Shown one piece after another: positions 49,167 through 57,305 of a stretch of 64,000 bases of DNA. The DNA comes from Clostridia bacterium (lineage in GTDB: Bacteria > Bacillota > Clostridia > Christensenellales > Borkfalkiaceae): NCBI GenBank assembly GCA_017397305.1, contig JAFQJB010000004.1, positions 1-64,000 of the forward strand, read 5' to 3'. Every line of letters starts with the position of its first letter. Position 1 is the first letter of the stretch. The notes under the pieces were generated by a model. It saw only the letters and a program-made list of their open reading frames with translations, was not told the origin of the DNA and ran no database searches. Made by a program: the position numbers and the translations under genes.

Positions 49167-50204
49167 ATGGCAATTAAACACACGGCTGTAAGTTACTACG
49201 GATTTAATTACGTAGAGCATGCGGAAAAAGATTTTATTGAGATGAAAGAACACGGTTGCGATACCGTTATTCTTGCAATAACTGAGTTCGATATGGACTT
49301 TTGGTTTCCCAACATCAACAATATCGTAAAGACAGCGCATAAAGTTGGACTTCGTTGTATAGCGGATACTTGGGGTATCGGTAAATATTTTGGAGGTGAA
49401 CAAGTTTCGCTTTTCTTGCAAAACAACGTTCATCACCGTCAAGTGTCGGCGTATACTGGAGAAGTTTTAAACGCAGCGTGCTTCAACACAAACTCGTTTA
49501 GAGATTATTTTACCAATATTTGCTTAAAGCTCGCACGTGAAACGGAAGTTGATGGTTTCTTCTGGGACGAACCACATTACGCATACCCGAAGGCTTATGC
49601 ATCTATCACGGGTGGAGCAGGTGATGACTGGGCTTGTAGATGTCCCGAATGTATGAAGAAGTTTGAGGATTATTACGGTTACGAAATGCCCAAGTTTATG
49701 AACGATGACGTTAAGCAGTTTAGATGGAGAGAGGCTCTTAAAACTCTTGCGGACTGCTCTAAGGCACTAAAAGAATACAATCCTAAACTAGAAATTACTT
49801 GTTGTGTGCACGCGACTAAGAACACCTATTACGTTACAGAACTTCGTGGTTACGATAACTGGGAAATGGTTGCGGCGTGCCCGTACTTCGACGTTTTCTC
49901 TACAACTATTATAAACTGGACTTTACCAGAGAGTTTCTTTAAGGAAATCACCGAAAGAACGGTTAAAATTGCAAAAAAATACGGTAAGCAATCGGAAAGA
50001 TGGTTGATGGGCTACAATGCTCAACCCGAGGACTTTAATCAAATTGATAAAGTTGTAGATATGTACGAGAGTATGGGTGTTGACCGTCTTGCTACATGGA
50101 CTTACCGTGGTGGACTTGGAACGGTTGTTGCTGCACCAGACCCCATTAAACTTTGGGATAGAATAGGTGAAAACTACAAGAGAGTTTTGAAACAAGATAA
50201 GTAG
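49167..50204 (+). CDS. Putative TIM-barrel glycoside hydrolase
   Basis: 345 aa, AGAGGTGG before ATG 49167, no signal peptide. Barrel strands are visible: HTAVSYYGFNYV, CDTVILAITEFDM and GLRCIADTWGIG. VDGFFWDEPHYAYP has Asp134-Glu135 at a clan-A-like acid position. A cysteine cluster (CRCPECMKKFEDYYG) follows, as in several uncharacterised barrel hydrolases. Then come ITCCVHA, FDVFSTTIINW and LATWTYRGG. It is first in an operon with a GH20 enzyme and sugar-phosphate-type proteins. Substrate and family are unknown. Confidence 0.65.
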   Translation: MAIKHTAVSYYGFNYVEHAEKDFIEMKEHGCDTVILAITEFDMDFWFPNINNIVKTAHKVGLRCIADTWGIGKYFGGEQVSLFLQNNVHHRQVSAYTGEVLNAACFNTNSFRDYFTNICLKLARETEVDGFFWDEPHYAYPKAYASITGGAGDDWACRCPECMKKFEDYYGYEMPKFMNDDVKQFRWREALKTLADCSKALKEYNPKLEITCCVHATKNTYYVTELRGYDNWEMVAACPYFDVFSTTIINWTLPESFFKEITERTVKIAKKYGKQSERWLMGYNAQPEDFNQIDKVVDMYESMGVDRLATWTYRGGLGTVVAAPDPIKLWDRIGENYKRVLKQDK

Positions 50205-50302
50205 GGTTTTACAAAACAGAATAGGGAAATTAAATTATCACTGTTGGGATTTGACCTATAAAAATCCCGAAATTTATCAATGTTTGCTTGGGGAATGAAA
50301 TT

Positions 50303-51004
50303 ATGAGTGAGTATTTGCATAAAATTATTGCTTGTTTAGAGCGAATAGAAAGCGAAGAGAGTGAACGGTTAGACGCCGTTTCTCGACTCGTCGCTGACAC
50401 GATAAAGTCTGACGGCTTGATTTTCACCTTTGGTTGTGGGCATTCGCATTTGCCTGGGCTTGATGCGTTTTACCGCGCAGGTGGGCTTGCGAATGTGTCG
50501 CCTATTCTTGATACCGACCTTATGCTACATAATGGTGCGGCTAAATCTAGTCGTATGGAGAAGATGTCGGGCATCGCTCCAGAAGTATTTAGAAGATATA
50601 CGCCATGTGAAAAGGATATGATATTTATTTTTTCTGCATCTGGCAAAAACCAAGTTCCCGTGGAGATGGGGGACGAGGCGAGAAAAGCTGGTGTTAAGAG
50701 TGTAGGCATATCTTCATTTAATTATAACGAAAAAGGTGGAAGACTTCACGAGCACGTTGATATTGCTATCGATTGTAAAGTTCCTTACGGCGATGCTTGT
50801 ATGGACGTTGGGGATATCAAAATGGGTGGACTTTCTACATATACCGCTTGTTTTATATTAAATTCTTGCTTGATTAACGGGGCGCGCCTTGCGCTCAGTG
50901 AAGGATATAATCCCCCCGTTTATCTAAGTGGAAACGTAGAGGGTGGTAGAGAGCACAACGTAGTTTTAGAAAATGCCTTTATGGGTAGAGTAAAACATTT
51001 ATGA
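50303..51004 (+). CDS. SIS-domain sugar-phosphate-binding protein, copy 1
   Basis: 233 aa, ATG 50303 behind GGGGAA. SIS fold: GLIFTFGCGHSHLPGLDAFYRAGGLANVSPI, then MIFIFSASGKNQVPVEMGDEARKAGVKSVGI, and DACMDVGDIKMGGLST. The GHSH and SASG loops would bind a phosphosugar. Similar stand-alone SIS proteins (UPF0309-like) accompany N-acetylhexosamine catabolism genes. Its stop overlaps the kinase start (ATGA). It is paralogous to 51840-52586. Confidence 0.78.
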   Translation: MSEYLHKIIACLERIESEESERLDAVSRLVADTIKSDGLIFTFGCGHSHLPGLDAFYRAGGLANVSPILDTDLMLHNGAAKSSRMEKMSGIAPEVFRRYTPCEKDMIFIFSASGKNQVPVEMGDEARKAGVKSVGISSFNYNEKGGRLHEHVDIAIDCKVPYGDACMDVGDIKMGGLSTYTACFILNSCLINGARLALSEGYNPPVYLSGNVEGGREHNVVLENAFMGRVKHL

Positions 51005-51837
51005 TAAAGATTGCAGTTATAGGTATTGCGGGCGAATCGGTTTTTTTATCCCTAGACGAGTTTAATAAGACTGGGGAGACGGGCGTTGCAAGAACATTTC
51101 ACGCTGAACTTGGCGGAAAAGGTTTTAATCAAGCGGTGGCTATTGCAAGGCAAGGCGTAAGCGTGGCTTTTTTAGGTGCGTCACATTTTAGCGACGTCGA
51201 TAGGTTTTCGAAAATCGCTAAAGATATGGGGATAGTGCCCTACTTTGTTGGAAAAAGTGTGCGCAGTCCTTATGCCGTTATTGCTACGGACAAAAATGGT
51301 GATAACAAGGTAATGGTTTATCGCGGTGCAGAGTTGGATAGCGTTGATGTTGACCTTTTTTCTAATGAGATTAAAACTGCCGATTTATTGCTTATAAATA
51401 ACGAAGTTCCCTTTGCCGTAAACGAGCGCGCAGTGGAAATTGCAAAGGAAAAAGGGGTGAAAGTTATCTTAAACCCCGCGCCTTATAAGCAAAATAAAAA
51501 AGAGTTTTTAGACAAAATTGATATCTTTACGCCAAACGAATACGAAAAAAAGGGGTTAGATGATTACAAAAACGTAATCGAAACCCAAGGGGATAAGGGC
51601 GTGTTTATAAGAGAACTAAACATAAATATTCCAGCAGTAAAGACGGAAAAGGTTGTTGACACTACGGGTGCCGGCGATACTTTTAACGGAGTTTTAGCGG
51701 TTGGACTTGCAGAGGGAGAAGATATAAAATCGGCTTGCGAAAAAGCAAATATTGCCGCTGCAATAAAAGTAACAAGAAAGTATATTTTGGATAGTATTCC
51801 AACAAGAAATGAAATAGAGGAATACAAGGAGAAATAA
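51001..51837 (+). CDS. PfkB-family carbohydrate kinase (ribokinase-like)
   Basis: 278 aa, overlapping the SIS gene by 4 bp. N-terminal GGKGFNQAVAIARQG (substrate-binding glycines) and C-terminal DTTGAGDTFNGVLAVGL, with Asp226 as the catalytic base and the anion-hole GAGD, are the two PfkB signatures. The conserved NPAP (158-161) is also present. It phosphorylates a sugar or sugar derivative with ATP. Between two SIS genes, it probably makes the phosphosugar they bind. It is slightly shorter than typical ribokinase (~305 aa). Confidence 0.88.
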   Translation: MIKIAVIGIAGESVFLSLDEFNKTGETGVARTFHAELGGKGFNQAVAIARQGVSVAFLGASHFSDVDRFSKIAKDMGIVPYFVGKSVRSPYAVIATDKNGDNKVMVYRGAELDSVDVDLFSNEIKTADLLLINNEVPFAVNERAVEIAKEKGVKVILNPAPYKQNKKEFLDKIDIFTPNEYEKKGLDDYKNVIETQGDKGVFIRELNINIPAVKTEKVVDTTGAGDTFNGVLAVGLAEGEDIKSACEKANIAAAIKVTRKYILDSIPTRNEIEEYKEK

Positions 51838-51839
51838 AA

Positions 51840-52586
51840 ATGGATTTAACTTATTTTAACAAGATTGTTCAAAATCTTCAAGAAGTAAATGAAAAACAAG
51901 CGGAAAACATCAAAAAAGCCGCAAAGTTAATGGCGGACGCGATTGAGCAAGATAAACTCATAAACGTTTATGGTGGCGGTGGACACACTACCCTTTGTAT
52001 GGGCGAAATGTTCTTTAGAGCGGGCGGACTTGCAAACATCAATCCTATTGCCGAAAACGGACTTACCGTGTTTAACCAAGCACTTAAATATCTTGAACTT
52101 GAAAGAACTGTTAATTATGGTGCTGCTATTATGAAGTACTATAAACTTCAAAAGGACGACCTACTTATTGTTTTCCACAATATAGGAATAAACCCTGCTA
52201 CCATTGATGCGGTTATGGAGGCTAAAAAGGCTGGCGCAAAAATCATTGCGATATCCTCTTCTTACTGGCAAAACGATATGCCTAAGGAACACTTTATTCG
52301 TCACCCAAATAAAACCAACCTCTTTGAATATGCTGACGTTTGTATAGACGACTATAACCCCGTTGGCGATGCGGTAGTAGAGATTGAAGGCTTTGATACA
52401 CCTATCGCACCTATATCAAATATTGTTGACTTCTATATTGCACATATGCTTGAAATTGAGTGTGTAAAAGAGTGTCAGCGCCGTGGAATAAAAGCACCTT
52501 GTTGGTCAAGCGCTAACACCCCAGGTGGAGACGAAAAGAATGCAGCATATTTAGCTAAATACAGCCCTAGAATAAAGATGTTATAA
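51840..52586 (+). CDS. SIS-domain sugar-phosphate-binding protein, copy 2
   Basis: 248 aa, 2 bp after the kinase stop, AAGGAG. SIS motifs: LINVYGGGGHTTLCMGEMFFRAGGLANINPI, LLIVFHNIGINPATIDAVMEAKKAGAKIIAISS and YNPVGDAVVEIEG. Here HNIGIN replaces the usual serine-rich phosphate loop (SASGKN in copy 1), so the two copies may differ in ligand or one may be non-catalytic. They could act as a heteromer. Confidence 0.75.
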   Translation: MDLTYFNKIVQNLQEVNEKQAENIKKAAKLMADAIEQDKLINVYGGGGHTTLCMGEMFFRAGGLANINPIAENGLTVFNQALKYLELERTVNYGAAIMKYYKLQKDDLLIVFHNIGINPATIDAVMEAKKAGAKIIAISSSYWQNDMPKEHFIRHPNKTNLFEYADVCIDDYNPVGDAVVEIEGFDTPIAPISNIVDFYIAHMLEIECVKECQRRGIKAPCWSSANTPGGDEKNAAYLAKYSPRIKML

Positions 52587-52598
52587 GGAGAAAACAAA

Positions 52599-53294
52599 AT
52601 GCAAAAAGGTTTGGATTTTTTGTTAAGTAAATATTCGGTAGAAGATAAAGCAAGTTTTTCGATAGACGGGAAAACCGTTAATATCGCGGATAAAACTTAT
52701 CCCGTTCTTCCTTATGAGAGTGAGAGAAGATTTATTGAAATGCGCAATCTTGTTTTGAACGGTAGGCTGGGAAATATGTGTACTTATAGAATTGGACACA
52801 CGTTTAAAAAAGGTAGCGATATATTTGAAATGTTGAAAAGAGAGATAGGTATTTTGGAATTTACCATAAACTCTATCGTAAAGGAAATCTTTGCAATTGC
52901 TAGCGGTAACGCTATGAACTGTATAGTGGAAACGGAAAACGGTTGCGTTTGCACTATTGAACTCGGCGCAACCTTAGAAAACGGTCAAAAAGACGTGGAT
53001 AAGCACGAAATTATTACCGATAACGGCGTCGCTTGCGACAGAGTGGTAGATACTCAAAACCCTCAAGAGTCGATTTACGTTTATGGTAAGAAAGAGTTAA
53101 CGTTTACCGATACTGATGCAGAACTTTACGGTTATTCTGAAATGGAAATTAACACTATAAGAAATGCTTTTGCTATTGCAAAGAGCAAGGATTTGAGAAA
53201 GGCAAACGTAGAAAAAGCAGCGCATATAGAAAAGGTAGTGACGGCGGCAAAAGTTTCGCTTGAAACATTAGAAAACGTTAAGGTGGAGGGCTAA
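52599..53294 (+). CDS. Stand-alone Gfo/Idh/MocA C-terminal-type domain protein
   Basis: 231 aa, AAGGAG. There is no Rossmann fold. The sequence from ~45 on (RNLVLNGRLGNMCTYRIGHTF, EFTINSIVKEIFAIASGNAMNCIVETENGCVCTIELGATL) resembles the beta-sheet dimerisation/substrate domain of Gfo/Idh oxidoreductases. A helical tail (EMEINTIRNAFAIAKSKDL) follows. It lies 3 bp before a complete Gfo/Idh gene and may form a hetero-oligomer or regulatory partner with it. A gene-split origin is possible. Confidence 0.6.
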   Translation: MQKGLDFLLSKYSVEDKASFSIDGKTVNIADKTYPVLPYESERRFIEMRNLVLNGRLGNMCTYRIGHTFKKGSDIFEMLKREIGILEFTINSIVKEIFAIASGNAMNCIVETENGCVCTIELGATLENGQKDVDKHEIITDNGVACDRVVDTQNPQESIYVYGKKELTFTDTDAELYGYSEMEINTIRNAFAIAKSKDLRKANVEKAAHIEKVVTAAKVSLETLENVKVEG

Positions 53295-53297
53295 GAA

Positions 53298-54374
53298 ATG
53301 AAAAGACTTAAAATTGCTATGATGAGCATGACTCACGGTCATACTAGAAAATATTACGACGTATTAAAGAATAACCCCAAACTCGATTGGATTGCCGTTT
53401 CTACCGCTAATGAAGAGGTGAAGAAGGTGTTTTTAAATGCCGTTCAAGGCATTCCTTGTTACGACTCTGATGAAGCGATGCTAGATGCGCACCCCGAAAT
53501 CGAAGCGGTAGTTCTTGCTAGTGAAAATAGTGAACATCTTCGCCAAGTTAGACTTTGTGCAGAGAGAAAAATCAACGTTCTTTCTATGAAAGTTCCCACT
53601 TTCGATATGGAAGAATATGCAGAGATGGAAAGACTTATTAAAGAGAGCGGTATTACCTTCCAAATAGAACTTGAACTTCATTATAATCCGGTAGTTATGC
53701 GCACTAAGGAGTTGGTTAAAAATAAAGTTTTGGGCGAAATAGATGCTTTTAATGCTACTAATATCACACTATCTCCCGTATGGGCGTTCCCATGGCAAGG
53801 TGTTCCCGAAAAAAGCTATGGAAAAAGAGTGCCTATAAAAGAAGGGCATGAAAAATTCCGTGGTGGTGCGCTCTGTGACCACCCGCACATTTTCGACCTT
53901 ATAAGAGAGGTTACGGGAAGTGAATTTGACGTAATTTTCGCAAAGGTTGCACCCAATATGCGCCACGAAATTGAGGAAGAAGATATGCTTGCAGTAGTTG
54001 GTAGAATGAAAAACGGCGTTATCTTCTCGCTTGACCCCAGTTGGTCTAGGGCGGAAAATAAATTAAAAGTACCTGGTCCGGGTTGGGAAGTTTTTCCTAA
54101 ACGAATGGAAGTAAATCTAGTTATTCACGGCAAAGACGGCAGTATGTTCACCGATTGCTTTGGTCCTAACACCTACCATAATGGCGAAGTCAAAAATCAA
54201 TACGTAGTTCAATACACTTATTTTGACGAATGGGTTGGCTTAATTGACGAATTTGTTGAAAATATTGACAAAAAACGTATGCCAAAGATTAATATTGGTT
54301 GGCATAAGAACACGATTAAGGCAATGAACGCTGTTTACGAAAGTATTTCAACGGGCAAGGCTGTTAAACTTTAA
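53298..54374 (+). CDS. Gfo/Idh/MocA-family oxidoreductase
   Basis: 358 aa, RBS GGAGGG inside the end of the previous gene. The N-terminal Rossmann-like domain starts KIAMMSMTHGHTRKYYDVL, in which the usual GxGxxG is replaced by S-x-THGH. AVVLASENSEHLRQVRLCAERKINVLSMKVP keeps the family's EKP-like region in altered form (MKVP). The C-terminal domain (~125-358) contains GGALCDHPHIFDLIREVTG, with the conserved Asp/His of the active site. Such enzymes use a tightly held NAD to oxidise a sugar hydroxyl. The altered nucleotide loop makes cofactor use uncertain. Confidence 0.8.
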   Translation: MKRLKIAMMSMTHGHTRKYYDVLKNNPKLDWIAVSTANEEVKKVFLNAVQGIPCYDSDEAMLDAHPEIEAVVLASENSEHLRQVRLCAERKINVLSMKVPTFDMEEYAEMERLIKESGITFQIELELHYNPVVMRTKELVKNKVLGEIDAFNATNITLSPVWAFPWQGVPEKSYGKRVPIKEGHEKFRGGALCDHPHIFDLIREVTGSEFDVIFAKVAPNMRHEIEEEDMLAVVGRMKNGVIFSLDPSWSRAENKLKVPGPGWEVFPKRMEVNLVIHGKDGSMFTDCFGPNTYHNGEVKNQYVVQYTYFDEWVGLIDEFVENIDKKRMPKINIGWHKNTIKAMNAVYESISTGKAVKL

Positions 54375-54384
54375 GGAGATAAAA

Positions 54385-55791
54385 ATGTTAATTAATCCAA
54401 AGCGCGAAAAAAAACTTGGTGACAACTATATCTTTGGTGCAAAAACCGAATGTCAAGCAAACGAACTTTTATGTAAACCTATTTTTAAGGAGTTTTGGCA
54501 TGGATTTTGCGCTAATTCTGGCGATATAGAATTTTCTAGCACAAAAGATTTAGTTTTTAAGGTGGGTAACGTTAAAGCGTTGCCTATATCGCAAAACGGA
54601 TTTGTGCTTGAAGTAACTAAAGAGGGAATATCGCTCACTGCAAGCGATGACAAAAACCTTATTTATGGATTTTTCGCTTTGTTAGAAAGAATACGCCCGA
54701 TATGCACTAAAAAAGGTGAAGAACGTTTTTCGATAGAGTGTTGCAACGTTTGTGACTATGGTAAAATAAAGGTTAGGATGTTGCACCTTTGCGTGTTCCC
54801 AGAAACGCCGTTGAATTTTTTAAAAAAGATATTGAGGACGGCGGCATTTTTAAGATATACTCACGTCATAATAGAGTTTTGGGGGACGCTTGAGTTTGAT
54901 TGCTTAAAAGAACTTTCTTGGAAAGAAGCATTTACAAAAGAACAAGTAAAACCAATATTAAACGAGGCGAAAGAATTAGGGCTAGAACTTGTGCCTATGT
55001 TTAACCATTGGGGACATGCAGCGGGCTCTAGCATAAGTCTCGGCAAGCACGTAGTTTTAGACCAAAACCTAAGTTTAGCACCCTTGTTTAGTCATTCTGG
55101 TTGGGAATGGAATATTGCTAATCCCGAAGTTGTTAAACTGCAAGATGAAATACGGAGTGAACTTATTGACTTGTTTGGTGATGGCGAATATTTCCATATT
55201 GGTTGCGACGAAGCTTTCTCAGCAAAGACAAAAGAGGACTTTATAGCAGTTGTAGAGTATATAAACAGTGTTGTAGAAAAACTTGAAAAACAGGGCAAAA
55301 AAGCAATTATGTGGGGGGATATGCTTTTACATAAGGAGGTGCTTGACCAAAATGTCGGCAACAATTATTATCTTTTCAGCCCGTCGAAAGAAATACAAGA
55401 AATTTTTATAAACAAATTAACGCGTTCAGTTATTATTGCCGATTGGCAGTATAACGCAGTTAATTATCCGCTAGAAACGTCGGTATACTTTAAGGAAAAC
55501 GGATTTGAGGTGCTTGCTTGCCCTTGGGATAGAAGTGACGAAAATATAAAAATTATTTCTGAAACCGTTAAAAATAACGACCTTTTAGGTGTTATACATA
55601 CCACTTGGAATACTTTAGAATCGCAAAACGGCGCAAGAAGAATGGCTAGTGCCGCTGCTGCTTATTGGCAAGAGGATTCAGAGGTTATTTCGTTGGAGTG
55701 GGCAAGGGTAGAACTTTCAGCCGTTATTAGAAAAATAGATTTCCCGAATGGAGATTATATAAATAGCGGTTGGAAAAGAAAATTCTTTTAA
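54385..55791 (+). CDS. GH20-type beta-N-acetylhexosaminidase
   Basis: 468 aa, AAGGAG, no signal peptide. An N-terminal alpha/beta domain (~50-120, ISLTASDDKNLIYGFFALLERI) precedes the barrel. YFHIGCDEAF contains H271-I-G-C-D275-E276, the GH20 HxGxDE signature, with Glu276 as acid and Asp275 assisting the substrate acetamido group. VPMFNHWGHAAG and AIMWGDMLLHKE also fit. It would release N-acetylhexosamines inside the cell, feeding the SIS and kinase proteins of the same operon. The tryptophan-rich end is compatible with a shortened GH20. Confidence 0.88.
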   Translation: MLINPKREKKLGDNYIFGAKTECQANELLCKPIFKEFWHGFCANSGDIEFSSTKDLVFKVGNVKALPISQNGFVLEVTKEGISLTASDDKNLIYGFFALLERIRPICTKKGEERFSIECCNVCDYGKIKVRMLHLCVFPETPLNFLKKILRTAAFLRYTHVIIEFWGTLEFDCLKELSWKEAFTKEQVKPILNEAKELGLELVPMFNHWGHAAGSSISLGKHVVLDQNLSLAPLFSHSGWEWNIANPEVVKLQDEIRSELIDLFGDGEYFHIGCDEAFSAKTKEDFIAVVEYINSVVEKLEKQGKKAIMWGDMLLHKEVLDQNVGNNYYLFSPSKEIQEIFINKLTRSVIIADWQYNAVNYPLETSVYFKENGFEVLACPWDRSDENIKIISETVKNNDLLGVIHTTWNTLESQNGARRMASAAAAYWQEDSEVISLEWARVELSAVIRKIDFPNGDYINSGWKRKFF

Positions 55792-55806
55792 TAAAAATTC
55801 TTAAAC

Positions 55807-55840
55807 AAAAAAGCACTTGGCAAAAGCCAAGTGCTTTTTT
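55807..55840. terminator. Bidirectional intrinsic terminator
   Basis: 15-bp stem AAAAAAGCACTTGGC (55807-55821) / GCCAAGTGCTTTTTT (55826-55840), loop AAAA. It serves convergent genes; the minus-strand stop codon starts at its right edge. Confidence 0.92.
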
Positions 55841-57290
55841 AATTTTTATTATACTCTTCAATAAAGGTTGCAAAGCCTTTTTTTCCACTAGCGGTTATTT
55901 TTCCGTTTTCAATCTTATAATCAACGCCGTCGCTTTCAAAGAGTGTAACCTTTCCTTTTACGTCAAAGGTCAAGGTGTTTTCCTCAAAGAAGTCAAAATA
56001 GATATACTTTTTACCTTCAAAGTATACGCTATATACCGAAGAACGATTTGCGGGCTTAAAGTATTTTCTATAAGCAACGCCCCTAAACGAATCGATGTGG
56101 TTGCCAGAAGCAAAGAAGGGGTAAGCCTTTCTAGTTTTATAAATAAGTGCAATTTCGTCGACAAAATCTTTTCTCTTTTCGGGATGTCCGTCGTAAACGG
56201 GGAGGTAGCCACAAGTAAATGCCAATTCATCCTTACCGTCGCCGTTACGGAAATAATCGATAATTCTATCAAAGGGGTTATCGGGATATTTTCTATACTC
56301 TCTTCCCGGCATAACGTGGTTGGGATATGCACCACTGCGTAAGGGGTAGGGGGTAGAGAAGTCAAAAGTGCCCTCAGGCGTTGTTATGGGCTTTAACTTG
56401 GATAAAAACCTATATACACCACCACCAAAAAGGTTGCCTCTTTCTTGATACATAACTCCTAGAACGAAGTTGATATAAACGTCCATAATCTTATTTACTG
56501 TAAAGTCTACAATAATAGTTGAATCGGGCTGGATAATAAATTTTTGGTCGAGTGTAATCATTGTTTCGCCAAAGTCACCGACGAATGGTTGGTGTTTATA
56601 ACCACCTTCTGGACGTTCTGCCGTGATAGCGGGGGCAACGGTAGCAGGGTTTTTGATGTCGTATGCTTCCCAAATCTCCGCGTAGTCGCATTCCATTTCG
56701 TTAAGAACGGTTTTAGCAACCCCGTCCTTATAACCTACAACCTTTCTAGTGCGATGCTTGATTGCGCTATAGAGGTAACTTCTCGGCGTTTGTGTTTGCG
56801 GGATAATATCGCCCTTATCTTCGCCGTTTGATAAGAAGGTGAGTTTGCCAACGATTTCAAGTTTGAATTGATATTTGGTAACACTTTCACCAATGTTTTC
56901 GGAGATTAGCTTTAGATAATCACCGTTTATTACTTCAACAATGGTAAATTTTGTTCCCTCTTCATCAACGTAAACCGCACCAAAATCCGCTAAAGTTTTG
57001 TTGTGGTCTGGAGCACAAATGGTAACGCAAGAGGGTTGACCATGTCCACCGCCGATAAACGCATCGTTAACCTGCATTGGTGGTGCTTCGTCGCTAGCCG
57101 CGTTCAAAAAGAAGTCTGGCGACCAAATATCATCGTTGTCCTTTTTTATAAGTTGCGAATAGGAAAAGTCAACTTGTCCGTTCCTAAACATAGGCGCACC
57201 AATCATATTGGTAAACCTATAAAGCATATCGTATTCTTTGTTATAATCAGTTCTAAAAAACGCCCATTCTCTACAAAGTGTAACTTTCAT
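55839..57290 (-). CDS. Unrecognised ~480-aa family protein, copy 1
   Basis: 483 aa, AGGAG before ATG 57290, no signal peptide or membrane helix. Predicted mostly beta, with conserved blocks shared with its neighbour: GGGHGQP, DHNKTLADFGAVY, SENIGESVTKY, NEMECDYAEIWEAY, TFDFSTPYPLR, PDNPFDRIIDYFR, FTCGYLPVYDGHPEKRKD and YKTRKAYPFFASGNHID. The Asp/His/Arg-rich motifs look like an active site, and the C-terminal sandwich (KVTLFESDGVDYKIENGKI) resembles an accessory domain. The family was not recognised. Position among glycan genes suggests a carbohydrate-active enzyme, perhaps a lyase or hydrolase. Confidence 0.65.
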   Translation of the reverse strand: MKVTLCREWAFFRTDYNKEYDMLYRFTNMIGAPMFRNGQVDFSYSQLIKKDNDDIWSPDFFLNAASDEAPPMQVNDAFIGGGHGQPSCVTICAPDHNKTLADFGAVYVDEEGTKFTIVEVINGDYLKLISENIGESVTKYQFKLEIVGKLTFLSNGEDKGDIIPQTQTPRSYLYSAIKHRTRKVVGYKDGVAKTVLNEMECDYAEIWEAYDIKNPATVAPAITAERPEGGYKHQPFVGDFGETMITLDQKFIIQPDSTIIVDFTVNKIMDVYINFVLGVMYQERGNLFGGGVYRFLSKLKPITTPEGTFDFSTPYPLRSGAYPNHVMPGREYRKYPDNPFDRIIDYFRNGDGKDELAFTCGYLPVYDGHPEKRKDFVDEIALIYKTRKAYPFFASGNHIDSFRGVAYRKYFKPANRSSVYSVYFEGKKYIYFDFFEENTLTFDVKGKVTLFESDGVDYKIENGKITASGKKGFATFIEEYNKN

Positions 57291-57305
57291 AATAAACTCC
57301 TAAAA

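Noticed and set aside
55770-56342. Plus-strand open frame across the convergent terminator
   Set aside because: It runs through the terminator and antisense to a conserved gene pair.
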